DNA from: VRUE01 sp963729995 | GTDB lineage: Bacteria > Actinomycetota > Thermoleophilia > Solirubrobacterales > 70-9 | Assembly: GCA_963729995.1 (NCBI GenBank) | Contig: CAVSPF010000003.1 | Coordinates: 1,674,001 to 1,738,000 of the forward strand | Direction of reading: 5' to 3' | Length of the DNA: 64,000 bases | Shown: positions 26,297-36,323 of the stretch, in pieces | Position numbering within the stretch: the first letter of the stretch is position 1 | How the letters are laid out: the number at the start of each line of letters is the position of its first letter | Notes under the pieces: generated by a model | What the model was told of the DNA's origin: nothing | The model's database searches: none | What the model saw: only the letters and a program-made list of their open reading frames with translations | Translations under genes and position numbers: made by a program

Positions 26297-27858
26297 GATC
26301 CGACCAGCTCCCTCGCGCGCAGGGCCAGCCAGAACTCGATGCGGTTGTGGGCGCGCGAGAGGTCCCTCCCCGTCAGCTCTTCGACCTTGCGCATCCGGTA
26401 GCGCAGCGTGTGGCGGTGGCAGTAGACCTTGCGCGCAGCGCGCTCCCACTGGCCGTTCTCCTCGATGAACGCCTCCAGCGAGCGCAGCAGCTCGCCCCCG
26501 TACTCGGCGTCGCCTGCTTCGATCGGGCCGAGGACGCTGTCGCAGTAGAGCTTCAGAGCCTCGTCGTCCTGGATCGAGAGCAGCAGCGTGAAGGCGCCGA
26601 GATCGCGCCAGGAGGCGACCTCGGGCTCGTTGCCATTTGCGAAGGCGGTCGCCTCCAGGGCGCAGCGCGCCTCGTGGAAGGAGTGCCGCAGCGCCTCGGG
26701 CGGGGCGGGGCGGCTGGCGGCAGCTCGGACCGCCCCACGCTCTTTGACCAGAGCGCGGCGAGCTTCGGAGGCGAGATCGACGGGATCCCTGTCGACCGCA
26801 TCGACGACTGCGCAGAGCAGCTCGCGACCGCCGCTGGTATGAGGCGCAACCACCGCCGGGCAGGCGTCGGCGGCAAGCGCGCGCTCGAGCGCCGGCTCGG
26901 CGGCGGCGGGATCGTCGAGGTCGAAGACCAGGACCGCGGCTTCCTCTCCGATCCCAAACGGCTCGAGGCGGCGGCGCAGCTCGGAGGGATCGAGGCGGCC
27001 ACCCAGCACGCCGGCCAGCACGTCGCCGGCGAGGCGCCGCTCGGTCTCACGCGCAACGCGGCGGCGCATCAGCTCGAGCGCGACGACGGCAACCGCCTGC
27101 TGGAGGATGAGCCGCTCGAAATCGCCCAGCACGCCGGAGTCGCGCACCATCACGACCCACGCCTGCGGCGGGCCGCCGCCGGGTGAGATCACGGGATGGG
27201 CGAGCGCTCGCCCCGCGATCGAGGGATGGGCTGGAGCGAAGGGGTGGCCGTCGGCCGTGTGCGCAAGGGCTTCATCGCGAATTGCGGCGACGGCGTCGGC
27301 GGACAGCTCACGGCGGAAGCCGCGGCCGGCCAGCCGCTCGCCACGGCTGTTGAGGATCGCCACCGTGCCCCCGACCGCGGAGGAGATGGTCGCGATGATC
27401 TCCTCGAGGCCACGCTCTTCCAGCACAAGCCGCTCGAGGCGCCGCTGTACGGCGATGCTGCGCTGGAGCACCTCGTACTGCTCGTTGACGAGGCGTGCGA
27501 AGGCCTTCTCGGTGATCGCGATGAACGGCGTCGAGTAGGGGACCTCGAAGAGCGGGAAGTCACGCTTGCGGGCCTCGTCGACCAGTGCTTTCGGCAGCTT
27601 CTTGTGGCTGAAGCCGGTGGCGACGCCAAGACCGGCGAGGTTATGGTCGGCAAGCAGCCGTATGTAGGCGCGCTGCTTGGCCGCCGTGTCGAGCGGGATC
27701 CCGGTGGTCAGCATCAGCTCGCCTCCGGACAGCCACGGAGTCGGGTCCTCCAGCTCCGAGATGTGAACCCACCTCACCGGTGCCTCAGCCGCGCGGGTGC
27801 CAGCCGCGAGTTCGAGGTCGAGAGCGTCGAGCAGGCTCTGCACGGTCAGCATCGGCAT
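26293..27858 (-). CDS. PucR-family transcriptional regulator
   Basis: About 521 residues. The N-terminal PucR sensor domain has LTVQSLLDALDLELAAGT and HISELEDPTPWLSGGELMLT. A GGDEF-like central part follows, and a C-terminal helix-turn-helix reads VYCHRHTLRYRMRKVEELTG. PucR proteins activate purine or amine catabolism genes in response to the substrate. Start 27858 (MPMLTVQ) is taken; 27882 or 27852 are alternatives. Its location inside the amine operon implies local control of transaminase, permease or both. Confidence 0.88.
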   Translation of the reverse strand: MPMLTVQSLLDALDLELAAGTRAAEAPVRWVHISELEDPTPWLSGGELMLTTGIPLDTAAKQRAYIRLLADHNLAGLGVATGFSHKKLPKALVDEARKRDFPLFEVPYSTPFIAITEKAFARLVNEQYEVLQRSIAVQRRLERLVLEERGLEEIIATISSAVGGTVAILNSRGERLAGRGFRRELSADAVAAIRDEALAHTADGHPFAPAHPSIAGRALAHPVISPGGGPPQAWVVMVRDSGVLGDFERLILQQAVAVVALELMRRRVARETERRLAGDVLAGVLGGRLDPSELRRRLEPFGIGEEAAVLVFDLDDPAAAEPALERALAADACPAVVAPHTSGGRELLCAVVDAVDRDPVDLASEARRALVKERGAVRAAASRPAPPEALRHSFHEARCALEATAFANGNEPEVASWRDLGAFTLLLSIQDDEALKLYCDSVLGPIEAGDAEYGGELLRSLEAFIEENGQWERAARKVYCHRHTLRYRMRKVEELTGRDLSRAHNRIEFWLALRARELVGS

Positions 27859-27860
27859 CC

Positions 27861-29246
27861 CTAGCTTCGGACCCGCTCCCAAGCCTCGCTGAGCACGCCG
27901 TGCAGCACCTCGCGGATCTCCTCGAACTGCTCCGTGTCGGCGATCAGCGGCGGCGCGAGCTGGATCACGGGGTCGCCGCGGTCGTCGGCGCGGCAGATCA
28001 GGCCGCGGCGGTAGAGCTCACCGGAGAGGAAGCCGCGCAACAGCTCCTCGGACTCCTCGTCGCTGAAGCTCTCCTTCGTCTCCTTGTCCTTGACCAGCTC
28101 GATCGCCTGGAAGTAGCCGGCGCCGCGCACATCGCCCACGATCGGCAGTTCGCGCAGGCTCTCCAGGGCGCCCCGGAACTCGCCCTCCTTGGCGAGCACG
28201 TGGCCGCAGAGGTCCTCGCGCTCGAAGACGTCCAGGTTGGCCATTGCGATCGCCGAGGCGAGCGGGTGGCCGGCGAAGGTGAAGCCGTGGGCGAAGGAGG
28301 CGTTGCCCTCCATGAACGGCTCCGCAACGCGGTCGGCGGCGATCACGGCTCCCATCGGCGCGTAGGCGGAGGTGAGCGCCTTCGCCACCGTGATGATGTC
28401 GGGCACGTAGCCGAAGCGTTCGCAGCCGAACCAGTGGCCGAGCCGGCCCCAGGCGCAGATCACCTCGTCGGAGATCATCAGCACGTCGTAGCGGTCGCAT
28501 ATCTCGCGCACCCGTTCGAAGTAGCCGTCCGGCGGGACGAAGCAGCCGCCGGCGTTCTGGACCGGCTCGAGGATCACGGCGGCGACGGTCTCGGGCCCCT
28601 CGAACTGGATGCGCTCTTCAATCGCGGTCGCGGCCCAGAGCGGGTGGCGGTCGGCCGGCCAGCGGTAGAGGTTGGTGTTGGGAACGTGGCAACCGCCCGG
28701 CGTGAGCGGCTCGAACTGGGAGCGAAGGTCGGTGATGCCGGTCGCGGAAAGGGCGCCGAGGGTGGTGCCGTGGTAGGCGATCTCGCGGGCGATCACCTTG
28801 TGCTTCTGGCCGTTGCCGCGCATCCGGTGGTAATTGCGGGCCAGCTTCAGCGCCGACTCGACCGCCTCCGAGCCTCCCGACGTGAAGAAGACGCGGTTGA
28901 GGTCTCCCGGGGCAAGCGACGCGATCCGCGCGGCGAGCTCGATCGCGCGTGGGTGCGCATAGCTCCACAGGGTGTAGAAGTCGAGCTCGGAGACCTGGCG
29001 GGCAGCCGCTTCGCCAAGCTCGGTGCGGCCGTGCCCGGCGTTGACGCAGAAGAGGGCGGAGAGCCCGTCGAGATAGCGCTTGCCGTGGTCGTCGTAGACG
29101 TAGCAGCCCTCACCGCGGACGATGATCGGAATCTCGTGATCGCCCCCGTAGGACCCCATCCGGGAGAAGTGCATCCAGAGGTGCCGCTTGGCCAGCTCCT
29201 GGAGCGTCGCCCCCACCTTCGTACTCGTTTGCGACGCGACAGCCAT
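27861..29246 (-). CDS. Class III aminotransferase (putrescine/beta-alanine/omega-amino acid:pyruvate type)
   Basis: A 461-residue fold-type I transaminase. VNAGHGRTELGEAAARQ, FFTSGGSEAVESALKLAR and YHGTTLGALSATG bind the PLP phosphate. ISDEVICAWGRLG holds the ring-binding Asp, and TVAKALTSAYAPMGAVI the catalytic lysine. The start at 29246 has a good AGGAGAG ribosome site and drops an unconserved N-terminal extension. The neighbouring Ald suggests pyruvate as acceptor. The exact amine (putrescine, GABA, beta-alanine or taurine) is not determined. Confidence 0.9.
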   Translation of the reverse strand: MAVASQTSTKVGATLQELAKRHLWMHFSRMGSYGGDHEIPIIVRGEGCYVYDDHGKRYLDGLSALFCVNAGHGRTELGEAAARQVSELDFYTLWSYAHPRAIELAARIASLAPGDLNRVFFTSGGSEAVESALKLARNYHRMRGNGQKHKVIAREIAYHGTTLGALSATGITDLRSQFEPLTPGGCHVPNTNLYRWPADRHPLWAATAIEERIQFEGPETVAAVILEPVQNAGGCFVPPDGYFERVREICDRYDVLMISDEVICAWGRLGHWFGCERFGYVPDIITVAKALTSAYAPMGAVIAADRVAEPFMEGNASFAHGFTFAGHPLASAIAMANLDVFEREDLCGHVLAKEGEFRGALESLRELPIVGDVRGAGYFQAIELVKDKETKESFSDEESEELLRGFLSGELYRRGLICRADDRGDPVIQLAPPLIADTEQFEEIREVLHGVLSEAWERVRS

Positions 29247-29340
29247 GCCACTCTCCTCTCTTGCTACGACGATATGGATAAAGCTAGCTCCGTAATAACC
29301 CATATTCAAGTGGTCATTGGGTCAAGTTCAGTCTTGGTCG

Positions 29341-29357
29341 TTGTTCAATATGTACAA
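29341..29357. promoter_or_regulatory. Candidate operator between divergent transaminase and permease genes
   Basis: TTGTTCA-ATA-TGTACAA is a near-perfect inverted repeat (6 of 7 arm positions). It lies in the AT-rich 221-bp gap between the two divergent genes. Direct repeats of TCAAGT at 29306-29311 and 29322-29327 lie beside it. PucR is the obvious candidate ligand-responsive binder. This is inference from position and symmetry only. Confidence 0.4.
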
Positions 29358-29467
29358 GGGAAACCGTCGTCTTTGGGAGATTTGCCACTTGCGCTGCCGG
29401 GCGAATGGGCTTACCGTCGCCGGCAGGCGTCGCCGGTCGGCCGGCAACGAAGACAAGGAGGAGAGCG

Positions 29468-31027
29468 ATGGAGAGCGCTTCGATCCCAGCGCCGGGGCCC
29501 ACGGTCGGAGGCGCCCGTGAGGGCGGCAAGGGTCTGAAGGCGGGGGCCCTCGGCTACCTCTCGAACCTGGTGATCGGCGTCGCCTCCACGGCGCCCGGCT
29601 ATAGCCTCGCCGCCACCCTCGGCTTCGTCGTCGCCATCGCCGGCATGGGGCTGCACGCGCCGGCCGTGATGATCGTTTCCTTCATCCCGATGCTGCTGAT
29701 CGCGGCGGCCTACAACTACATGAACAAGGCCGACCCCGACTGCGGGACGAGCTTCACCTGGGTGACGCGTGCGATGGGGCCGCAGCTGGGCTGGCTGACG
29801 GGCTGGACGATCGTGGTCGCCGACATCGTCGTGATGGCGACGCTCGCCTACATCGCCGGCAGCTACACGTTCCTCCTCTTCGGCCTCAATGCCGCCGCCA
29901 CCAACCTGCTCGACGTGAGCATCGCGGCAGCCGTGTGGATCGGGCTGATGACGTGGATCTGTTACGTCGGCATCGAGCTTTCGGCTCGCACGCAGTACGT
30001 GCTGCTGGCGATGGAGATCCTCACCCTGGCGCTGTTTTCGGCGGTGGCGCTGTTCAAGGTGTATGTCTCCGGGGCGCCGGCCAGCTCGGTCCATGTCGGG
30101 CTCAGCTGGTTCAACCCCTTCAACCTGCCCGGCGGCACCACGGCGCTGATCGACGGCGTGCTGCTGGGCGTCTTCATCTACTGGGGCTGGGACAGCGGCG
30201 TGGTCGTCAACGAGGAGTCCCGGGACAGCGCCAACGGACCGGGCAGGGCGGCGGTGATGAGCACGGTCCTGCTGCTCCTGATCTACCTGGTGGTGGCGAC
30301 GGCGGCGCAGGCATATGCCGGGCCCCACTTTCTGGTCAACAACGCCGAAGACGTGCTCAGCGCGCTGGGCGGGCGGGTCTTCGGCTCACCGCTCGACAAG
30401 CTGCTGATCCTCGCAGTGCTGAGCTCCGCCTCCGCCTCGACGCAGACGACGATCCTGCCGACCGCGCGGACGACCCTCTCGATGGCCCGCTTCGGCTCGC
30501 TGCCGAAGAAGCTCGGGGACATCCATCCCCGATACCTGACGCCGGCCACCTCGACGATCGCGATGGGTGTCGCCTCGCTGATCTGGACGCTGTTCATCAT
30601 CAACGTCAGCACCAACATCCTCGCCGACTCGATCACCGGGCTGGGCTTCCAGATCGCCTTCTATTACGGCCTCACCGGCTTCGCCTGCACGCTCTACTAC
30701 CGCCGGGAGCTCTTCAAGAGCCTCAAGAACTTCGTCATGGTCGGCGTCGCGCCGCTGCTCGGCGGACTGATGCTGGCCGGGATCTTCGTCAAGGCCTTCC
30801 ACGACTACAACACGACCAGCACCGAAGTCAATTACACGACCGGGGTGCTCGGATTCGGGACCCCGGTCGCGATCGGGGTCGGGTTGATATTGATCGGCGT
30901 GGTGGTGATGGGGTTCGCGTGGGTCGCCTACCCGAGGTTCTTCAAGCGCCGCCCGGAAACAGCCGAGCCGGGCATCCTCGAGGGAACGGTGATCGGCGAG
31001 GCTTCCGTGATGAAAGACCCGGGCTGA
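29468..31027 (+). CDS. APC-superfamily amino acid/amine permease
   Basis: A 519-residue membrane protein with about 12 hydrophobic segments. The first holds GYLSNLVIGVASTAPGYSLA, matching the substrate-binding GxG region of APC transporters. TVVADIVVMATLAYIAG-like and IYWGWDSGVVVNEESRD segments fit TM3 and TM6. The start at 29468 follows an AAGGAGGAG ribosome site. It is divergent from the amine transaminase and so likely imports its substrate. The universal stress gene follows 9 bp later. Confidence 0.85.
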   Translation: MESASIPAPGPTVGGAREGGKGLKAGALGYLSNLVIGVASTAPGYSLAATLGFVVAIAGMGLHAPAVMIVSFIPMLLIAAAYNYMNKADPDCGTSFTWVTRAMGPQLGWLTGWTIVVADIVVMATLAYIAGSYTFLLFGLNAAATNLLDVSIAAAVWIGLMTWICYVGIELSARTQYVLLAMEILTLALFSAVALFKVYVSGAPASSVHVGLSWFNPFNLPGGTTALIDGVLLGVFIYWGWDSGVVVNEESRDSANGPGRAAVMSTVLLLLIYLVVATAAQAYAGPHFLVNNAEDVLSALGGRVFGSPLDKLLILAVLSSASASTQTTILPTARTTLSMARFGSLPKKLGDIHPRYLTPATSTIAMGVASLIWTLFIINVSTNILADSITGLGFQIAFYYGLTGFACTLYYRRELFKSLKNFVMVGVAPLLGGLMLAGIFVKAFHDYNTTSTEVNYTTGVLGFGTPVAIGVGLILIGVVVMGFAWVAYPRFFKRRPETAEPGILEGTVIGEASVMKDPG

Positions 31028-31036
31028 GGAGGTCCT

Positions 31037-31456
31037 ATGAGCGAGATCGTGGTCGGCTACGACGGGTCGGAGTGCAGCGACGCCGCGCTGGAGAAGGCGT
31101 GCGAGATGGCCAAGGCGCTCGGCGACAAGGTGGTCGTCGTCTTCGGCTACGCGCCCGGGGGCTATGGCGGGGGCGAGGTGCCATCCCACCGCGAGGCGGT
31201 CGAGGAGCTCGGCGAGAAGATCACCGCCGAAGCCGCCAGGCACGCCGAGCGGGCCGGCGTCGAGCACGAGGTCGTGCTGGTGCCGCGCAAGGGCTACCAC
31301 GCCGTGCTGGAGACCGCCGACGAGCGCCAGGCCCGGATGATCGTCGTCGGCAGCTACGGCGATCCGCCCCTCAAGGGCGTCATCCTCGGTTCCACCCCCA
31401 ACAAGCTCCTGCACCTGGCCGACCGCCCGGTGCTGGTGGTCCCGATCTCCCGCTGA
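31037..31456 (+). CDS. Universal stress protein (UspA family)
   Basis: A 139-residue single-domain Usp. IVVGYDGSECSDAALEKA is the N-terminal strand and loop. The C-terminal GSYGDPPLKGVILGSTPNKL fits the ATP-binding GxxGx9GS/T pattern. It sits 9 bp after the permease, in the same transcript. Some Usp proteins regulate the transporter they are co-encoded with. Confidence 0.88.
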   Translation: MSEIVVGYDGSECSDAALEKACEMAKALGDKVVVVFGYAPGGYGGGEVPSHREAVEELGEKITAEAARHAERAGVEHEVVLVPRKGYHAVLETADERQARMIVVGSYGDPPLKGVILGSTPNKLLHLADRPVLVVPISR

Positions 31457-31463
31457 CGGCGGG

Positions 31464-33171
31464 CTACGCCGGCCTCGTAGTGCAGAGACGGACCGGGCCT
31501 TCCCCTCTCAACCCGAGGTTCCAGCGACGGCTCGAGTTGTCGACCGGGATCGTCAGCGCGGCCCCAGCCCCCGCCGGCAGGGGACCGAGGCCGACGGAGA
31601 AGGCCCTGGAGAAACGGCTCAGCAGAACCTCGACGGGAGCGTTCGTCTCGTTGACCAGGGTGAGGCTCCCGCGTGGGAGAGCAACGCCGGTATGGCCACG
31701 GGCCGAGGCGCGCAGCGCCCGGCAGCTCGCGGTGCGAACGGCCCGGCCGGGAGGGGATAGGCGCAGGCCAAGCGCCTTGGCCAGGGTCAGGTCGGCCCGT
31801 TTCCTGTCGACCTGCGGCCTCGCCTCGAGCTCGGCTTCGGTGAAGGCGGGTGAGCCGTGTTCGCGCGCCGCGGCGAGGTAGGCCCTGGCGGGGACGGTGA
31901 CCGCGGGTCGAAAGGTGATCGTCAGCCGGCGCTCGGTGCTTGCCCCCGCGATGTCCACTGCCGCGAGGGAGGAGCGAACAGCGTCGGCGGCGCGCTCCCA
32001 TCTCTGAGCGTAGTGGTGCAGCAGCGAGATCCCTCCGGTCAGCGCGGCTCCGGTGACGACGGCGGCCAGGGCGATCGCGGGCCTGGGCAGCCGCAGCCCG
32101 CGCAACGTCTCAGCCACGATCAGGAGGAGAAAGACGGCGGAGGGGTACTGGTAGCGGCTCGACGTGGGGAAGCGTTCGAGGGTGCGGTTGAGCCCGGCCA
32201 GGACCCAGAAGCCGAGGCCGATAGCTAGCACGACCGCGAGGCCCGGCGAGACGCGACGCTGGCGGACGACGTGAGCTGCGGCAAGCGCGATTGCGACCAG
32301 CAGCAGCGCCTTGCCCCAGATCAGGTGTGGCTGGCTCGGTTCGCCTCCCCCGCCTGTGGCGAGCCCGAGCAGCGAGGTGATCCCCGCGCCGGTGGCGCTG
32401 AAGACGTAGGAGGGCAGGTACTCGAGGTTGTGGAAGCTGAGGTGGCTTTCGGCGCCGCGGCCCCAGCCGAGCCACCACACGGCAAACAGCGCCAGTGGGC
32501 CGAGCGCGACATAGGCCCGCCGGGCCCGGGGACGGCGAGAGAGCGCCAGGTCCGCCAGTGCGCCCGCCGCGAAGGCGAGGCCGAGGCTGGAGAAGGCAAG
32601 CGACGCCGCCAGCAGCGCGCAGGCGATTCGATCGCCGCGCCGGTCGCCGCGATCGAGGGCGAGGAGCATCCCCAGGCCGGCGGCCATCGAGCCGAAGTAG
32701 CCCATCTGAAAAGCCCAGAGCAGGTCTTCGAAGGCGGCGCCGAGGAAGAGGACCGCGATGGCGCCGATCAGCGCCGGCCAGTCTCCGACCCTGCGGCGCA
32801 GGTAGGCGAAGAGCAGCACCGCGCTCGCCAGGAAGAGCGAGACGGCGACGAGGTGGAAGGGCAGCGCCGAGCCCATTCCGAAGCTGGCCAGCAGGAACCT
32901 GTAGAGGACCGCGGGGCCGAGGACGATGTTCTCGTGGAAGGGATCGAGGAACACGCCGGGGCTCCAGCCATGCCTCTTGACGAGCAGCTCCCAGTCGTCG
33001 GCGATGAACGTGAGGCGGGAGTCCAGGCTGATGAGGAGCGCCGCCGAGGCGACGACCGCCGCCGCGAGGCCAAGTAGCGCCAGCTTGCGCTGGTCGAGCT
33101 GAGCGAGCCGGGACGGGAGGCGTATGGTCGAGGACTCTACTTCCCGTGACGGGGGGTGGACGCGCTGTCAC
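31464..33171 (-). CDS. Multi-spanning membrane protein, unknown function, N-terminal frameshift
   Basis: About 10 hydrophobic helices followed by a 190-residue extracytoplasmic C-terminal domain. A short TM stretch and the conserved-looking DSRLTFIADDWELLVKRHG segment, a frequent motif of GT-C-like membrane proteins, precede GVFLDPFHENI. That stretch has no start codon in its own frame. Dropping one base from the G6 run at 33151-33156 joins it to a GTG start at 33171. Without this correction the gene begins at GTG 32954 and lacks the first helix. A glycosyltransferase of the GT-C type is one possibility. Confidence 0.6.
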
Positions 33172-33177
33172 GCGACG

Positions 33178-34575
33178 TCAGCGGCCGATGTGGAAGCCCA
33201 CCAGCTCCGGGAGCCTGGAAATCGCGACGCTGACGGGGTCCGGGTCGCGGTGAGCCAGCTCGGCCTCCTCCCTGCGGACCAGGGCGCGACGGATTGCCTC
33301 GCCGCCGATCCAGTGAAATGGCTCGGGCGGGACGCGCTGCGGCGAGGGGTCGACGATCGGCAGGCGGGAGTGCTCGTCGCGGCGGTCGAGGGCGAGCGAG
33401 GCGAGGGCCCGCCCCACCATGTAGGAGGGACCAACCCCATTGCCGGTGTAGCCGGCTGCGACAAAGACGCTCGCCTCGCGGAGCGGCACGACGACCGGGA
33501 GGTGGGTCGGCGAGACGTCGATCGGGCCGCCCCAGGCGTGGGTGAGGCGCCGCCCCGCGAGACCCGGGAAGTACTCGCGCAGCTTCGCGGCGGCGCGGGC
33601 GACGACCTCCGGGTCAAGCTCGGCGCGGCCGTGCAGGCGGGCTCCCATCGCGATCCGGCCGCCACCCCAGCCGAAGGCGATCCGCCCGTCGGGCGTGGTG
33701 CGGAAGTAGTCGACCAGGGCCCGGCTGTCGGTGATGCACTCGCCTCCGGTCCAGCCGACCTCCGCGAGCAGGTCGGGCACGGGCTCGGTGAGGACGATGT
33801 GGGAGGAGCTGACGGTGAGCGCGTTGCGCAGCGGCGCGCCGGGGGCCTTCGCCGCACCACCGATCGCGACGAGCGCGGCGCCGGCGCGGACCCGGCCGGT
33901 GGCGGTGCGTGCCTCGACCTCCCCCGTGGCCGCCCTCAGGCGCGCGACCGGCGAGCGCTCGCAGACCTCGACCCCCGCCGCGAGCAGCTGCTCGCGGAGG
34001 CCCAGCGCCAGCCGCGCCGGCTGGACCGTGGCGGCAGCGGGATAGAGGGCTCCACCGCGAAAGGCCGGCGAGGCGCAGCGCGCCGCAACCTCGCCGGCGG
34101 TGAGCGACCGAACCGCATCGACGGCACCCAGCTCACGGCAGGCCGCCAGTGCCTCGGCCCAGGCCCCGTCGTGGGCGGGCGCGGTGGAGACCTGGAGATA
34201 GCCTCCGCGCCGGAACCAGGCGTCGACCCCCTGGCTCTCGCAGAAGGACCCGACCCCCGTCACCGCCTCCTGGGAGGCACGGGCCACGGCCAGCGCCGCC
34301 CGCTCGCCCCAACGCTCCCGCATGTTCGGCAGCGAGAACCACATGACGTTGCAGAAGCCACCGTTGCGGCCGCTCGGGCCATGCCCGCAGATCTCCGCCT
34401 CGAGCAGCACCACCTGCGCCTCGGGCTCCAGCTTCTTCAGCTGCCAGGCAGCCCACATGCCCGTATAGCCACCACCGACCACAACGACGTCGGCGCTCCG
34501 CTCCCCGACCAGCTCAGGCAGCGGCGAGACCTCACCCGCCTCCTCCAGCCAGTAGCCATGCACGCTGTGCCTCAT
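33178..34575 (-). CDS. FAD-dependent amine/amino acid oxidase (DadA/PuuB-like)
   Basis: A 465-residue oxidase. ADVVVVGGGYTGMWAAWQLK is the GxGxxG FAD-binding loop, and GPSGRNGGFCNVMWFSL is the flavin-contacting segment typical of PuuB/OrdL-type oxidases. AGYTGNGVGPSYMVGRALA is the C-terminal FAD motif. Gamma-glutamylputrescine oxidase and related enzymes share this architecture, which fits the amine catabolism genes upstream. The start at 34575 removes a long unconserved extension. It is divergent from the enolase-family gene, with 87 bp between. Confidence 0.8.
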   Translation of the reverse strand: MRHSVHGYWLEEAGEVSPLPELVGERSADVVVVGGGYTGMWAAWQLKKLEPEAQVVLLEAEICGHGPSGRNGGFCNVMWFSLPNMRERWGERAALAVARASQEAVTGVGSFCESQGVDAWFRRGGYLQVSTAPAHDGAWAEALAACRELGAVDAVRSLTAGEVAARCASPAFRGGALYPAAATVQPARLALGLREQLLAAGVEVCERSPVARLRAATGEVEARTATGRVRAGAALVAIGGAAKAPGAPLRNALTVSSSHIVLTEPVPDLLAEVGWTGGECITDSRALVDYFRTTPDGRIAFGWGGGRIAMGARLHGRAELDPEVVARAAAKLREYFPGLAGRRLTHAWGGPIDVSPTHLPVVVPLREASVFVAAGYTGNGVGPSYMVGRALASLALDRRDEHSRLPIVDPSPQRVPPEPFHWIGGEAIRRALVRREEAELAHRDPDPVSVAISRLPELVGFHIGR

Positions 34576-34662
34576 GGATCGAACCGAGTCTGCCAGGTGG
34601 GACGAATAGCTGAGGCGGCAACGGGGAGGGGATGGGGCGCCCCTCGCCCTACACTCACATCC

Positions 34663-35727
34663 GTGAGCACCTTCGACGCCCTCGCCGAGCTGCCGCTGGA
34701 TATCGACGGGTACGAGCTGGAGGGGCTGGAGCTGCACCTGCCGGGGTTCGAACGCCTGACAACCGTCATTCGCATGCACGGCGGCGGCGAGGAGGGGCTG
34801 GGCGAGGACGTCACCTACGACGCGCTCGACCACATCGCGCTGCAGGACGCGGGCGCGGTGCTCGACCTGACCGGGCACGCGACGCTGGGAGCGTTCTGCG
34901 ACTTCATGGCGGAGGTCGACACGTTCCCCGCCGAGCCGCAGCGGGACGTCTCGCGGCGCTACCGGCGTTGGGCCTTCGAGTCGGCGGCGCTCGACCTGGC
35001 GCTGCGCCAGTCCGGCACGGGCGTCGCAGCGGCACTGGGTCGTGAGCCGCACCCGGTTGAGTTCGTCTGCTCGATGCGACTCTCACCACCCAACTCGGGC
35101 GAGCCCTCCTCGATCGAGCCGCTGCGGCGCAAGCTCGACCGCTACCCCACCCTGCGCTTCAAGCTCGACCCGACCAACGACTGGACCGACGAGCTGATCG
35201 CCGAGCTGGTGGCGACGGGCGCCGTCGACTCACTCGACCTGAAGGGCTTCTACAAAGGAACGGTCGTCGACGTCGAGACCGACCCCGAGCTGTACGGGAA
35301 GCTGATCGAGGCCTTCCCCGCGGCCTGGCTGGAGGACCCCGACGTCAACGAGGAGACCAGGCCGATCCTCGAGCCGGTCCGCGACCGCCTCACCTGGGAC
35401 GCGCCGATCCACTCGATCGCCGACATCGAGGCGCTCCCCTGGCCGCCCAAGATGGTCAACGTCAAGCCCTCGCGGATCGGCGGCCTGCGCGAGCTGTGCG
35501 AGACCTACGACTACTGCGCCGAGCGCGGGATCGGCGCCTACGGTGGCGGCCAGTGGGAGCTCGGCGTCGGCCGCGGCCAGATCCAGGCGCTCGCCTCGCT
35601 CTTCCATCCCGACACGCCCAACGACACCGCCCCCCGCGGGTACAACGAAGCCGAGCCCCCGCCCGGCCTGCCGACCAGCCCACTCGCTCCGAGGTTGACC
35701 CCGACCGGCTTCCGCTGGGCGGAGTGA
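34663..35727 (+). CDS. Enolase-superfamily enzyme (mandelate racemase/muconate lactonising type)
   Basis: A 354-residue protein starting at GTG 34663. It has an N-terminal capping domain and a TIM-barrel. RFKLDPTNDW has the K-x-D motif of the barrel, SLDLKGFYKG follows, WLEDPDV carries a metal-binding Glu/Asp, and VNVKPSRIGG carries the second catalytic Lys. GGGQWELGVGRGQIQ is the final segment. The acid/base pair fits MLE/MR enzymes such as o-succinylbenzoate synthase or dipeptide epimerase, but the substrate is unknown. Confidence 0.75.
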   Translation: MSTFDALAELPLDIDGYELEGLELHLPGFERLTTVIRMHGGGEEGLGEDVTYDALDHIALQDAGAVLDLTGHATLGAFCDFMAEVDTFPAEPQRDVSRRYRRWAFESAALDLALRQSGTGVAAALGREPHPVEFVCSMRLSPPNSGEPSSIEPLRRKLDRYPTLRFKLDPTNDWTDELIAELVATGAVDSLDLKGFYKGTVVDVETDPELYGKLIEAFPAAWLEDPDVNEETRPILEPVRDRLTWDAPIHSIADIEALPWPPKMVNVKPSRIGGLRELCETYDYCAERGIGAYGGGQWELGVGRGQIQALASLFHPDTPNDTAPRGYNEAEPPPGLPTSPLAPRLTPTGFRWAE

Positions 35728-35789
35728 GGCTGGCCGAACTCGGCATTTCGGCTACGTTCTCCGAACGTCATCCGCGAGCAAGGAGAATC

Positions 35790-36323
35790 ATGGCCGAGAA
35801 GAGCTTCGCCGACGCGCTCAACGAGCAGATCGCCAACGAGTTCGCCGCCTCGCAGCAGTACGTGGGCGTGGCCGTCCACTACGACGCCGACACGCTGCCG
35901 CGCCTCGCCCAGTTCTTCTACCGGCAGGCGCTGGAGGAGCGTGGACACGCGATGATGATGGTCCAGTACCTGCTCGACGTCGACGAGGAGGTGCGGATCC
36001 CCGATATCAAGGCCCAGCAGACGAGCTACGAGGACGGCGTCGCCCCGGTGCGGATGGCGCTCGAGCAGGAGCGTCGAGTTGGTGAGGAGATCTACGCGCT
36101 GTTCGAGCTTGCCCGCGAGCGGAAGGACTACCGCGCCGAGCAGTTCATGCAGTGGTTCGTCAAGGAGCAGGTCGAGGAGGTGGCGCTGATGAACGACCTG
36201 CTCAACGTGGTCGAGCGGTCAAGGGACAACCTGCTGCTGGCCGAGGACTACATAGCGCGCGAGAACCCGGGGGGAGGGTCCGGCGATCCGACCGCGCCCC
36301 CCGTGGCCGGTTCAGCGGAGTAG
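35790..36323 (+). CDS. Ferritin (FtnA/BfrB-like)
   Basis: A 177-residue four-helix bundle iron-storage protein. NEQIANEFAASQQYVGVAVH holds the first Glu and Tyr ligands, RQALEERGHAMMMV the ExxH, and MQWFVKEQVEEV the later Glu ligands. It resembles mycobacterial BfrB with a short Gly/Pro C-terminal tail. The start at 35790 follows AAGGAGAATC. It ends at the stem of a shared terminator with the opposing peptidase gene. Confidence 0.93.
   Translation: MAEKSFADALNEQIANEFAASQQYVGVAVHYDADTLPRLAQFFYRQALEERGHAMMMVQYLLDVDEEVRIPDIKAQQTSYEDGVAPVRMALEQERRVGEEIYALFELARERKDYRAEQFMQWFVKEQVEEVALMNDLLNVVERSRDNLLLAEDYIARENPGGGSGDPTAPPVAGSAE

Noticed and set aside
32110..33171. Separate 353-codon protein overlapping the membrane gene
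   Set aside because: It shares the GTG at 33171 but soon becomes Arg/Pro-rich; only the first residues are plausible as the start of the frameshifted membrane protein.
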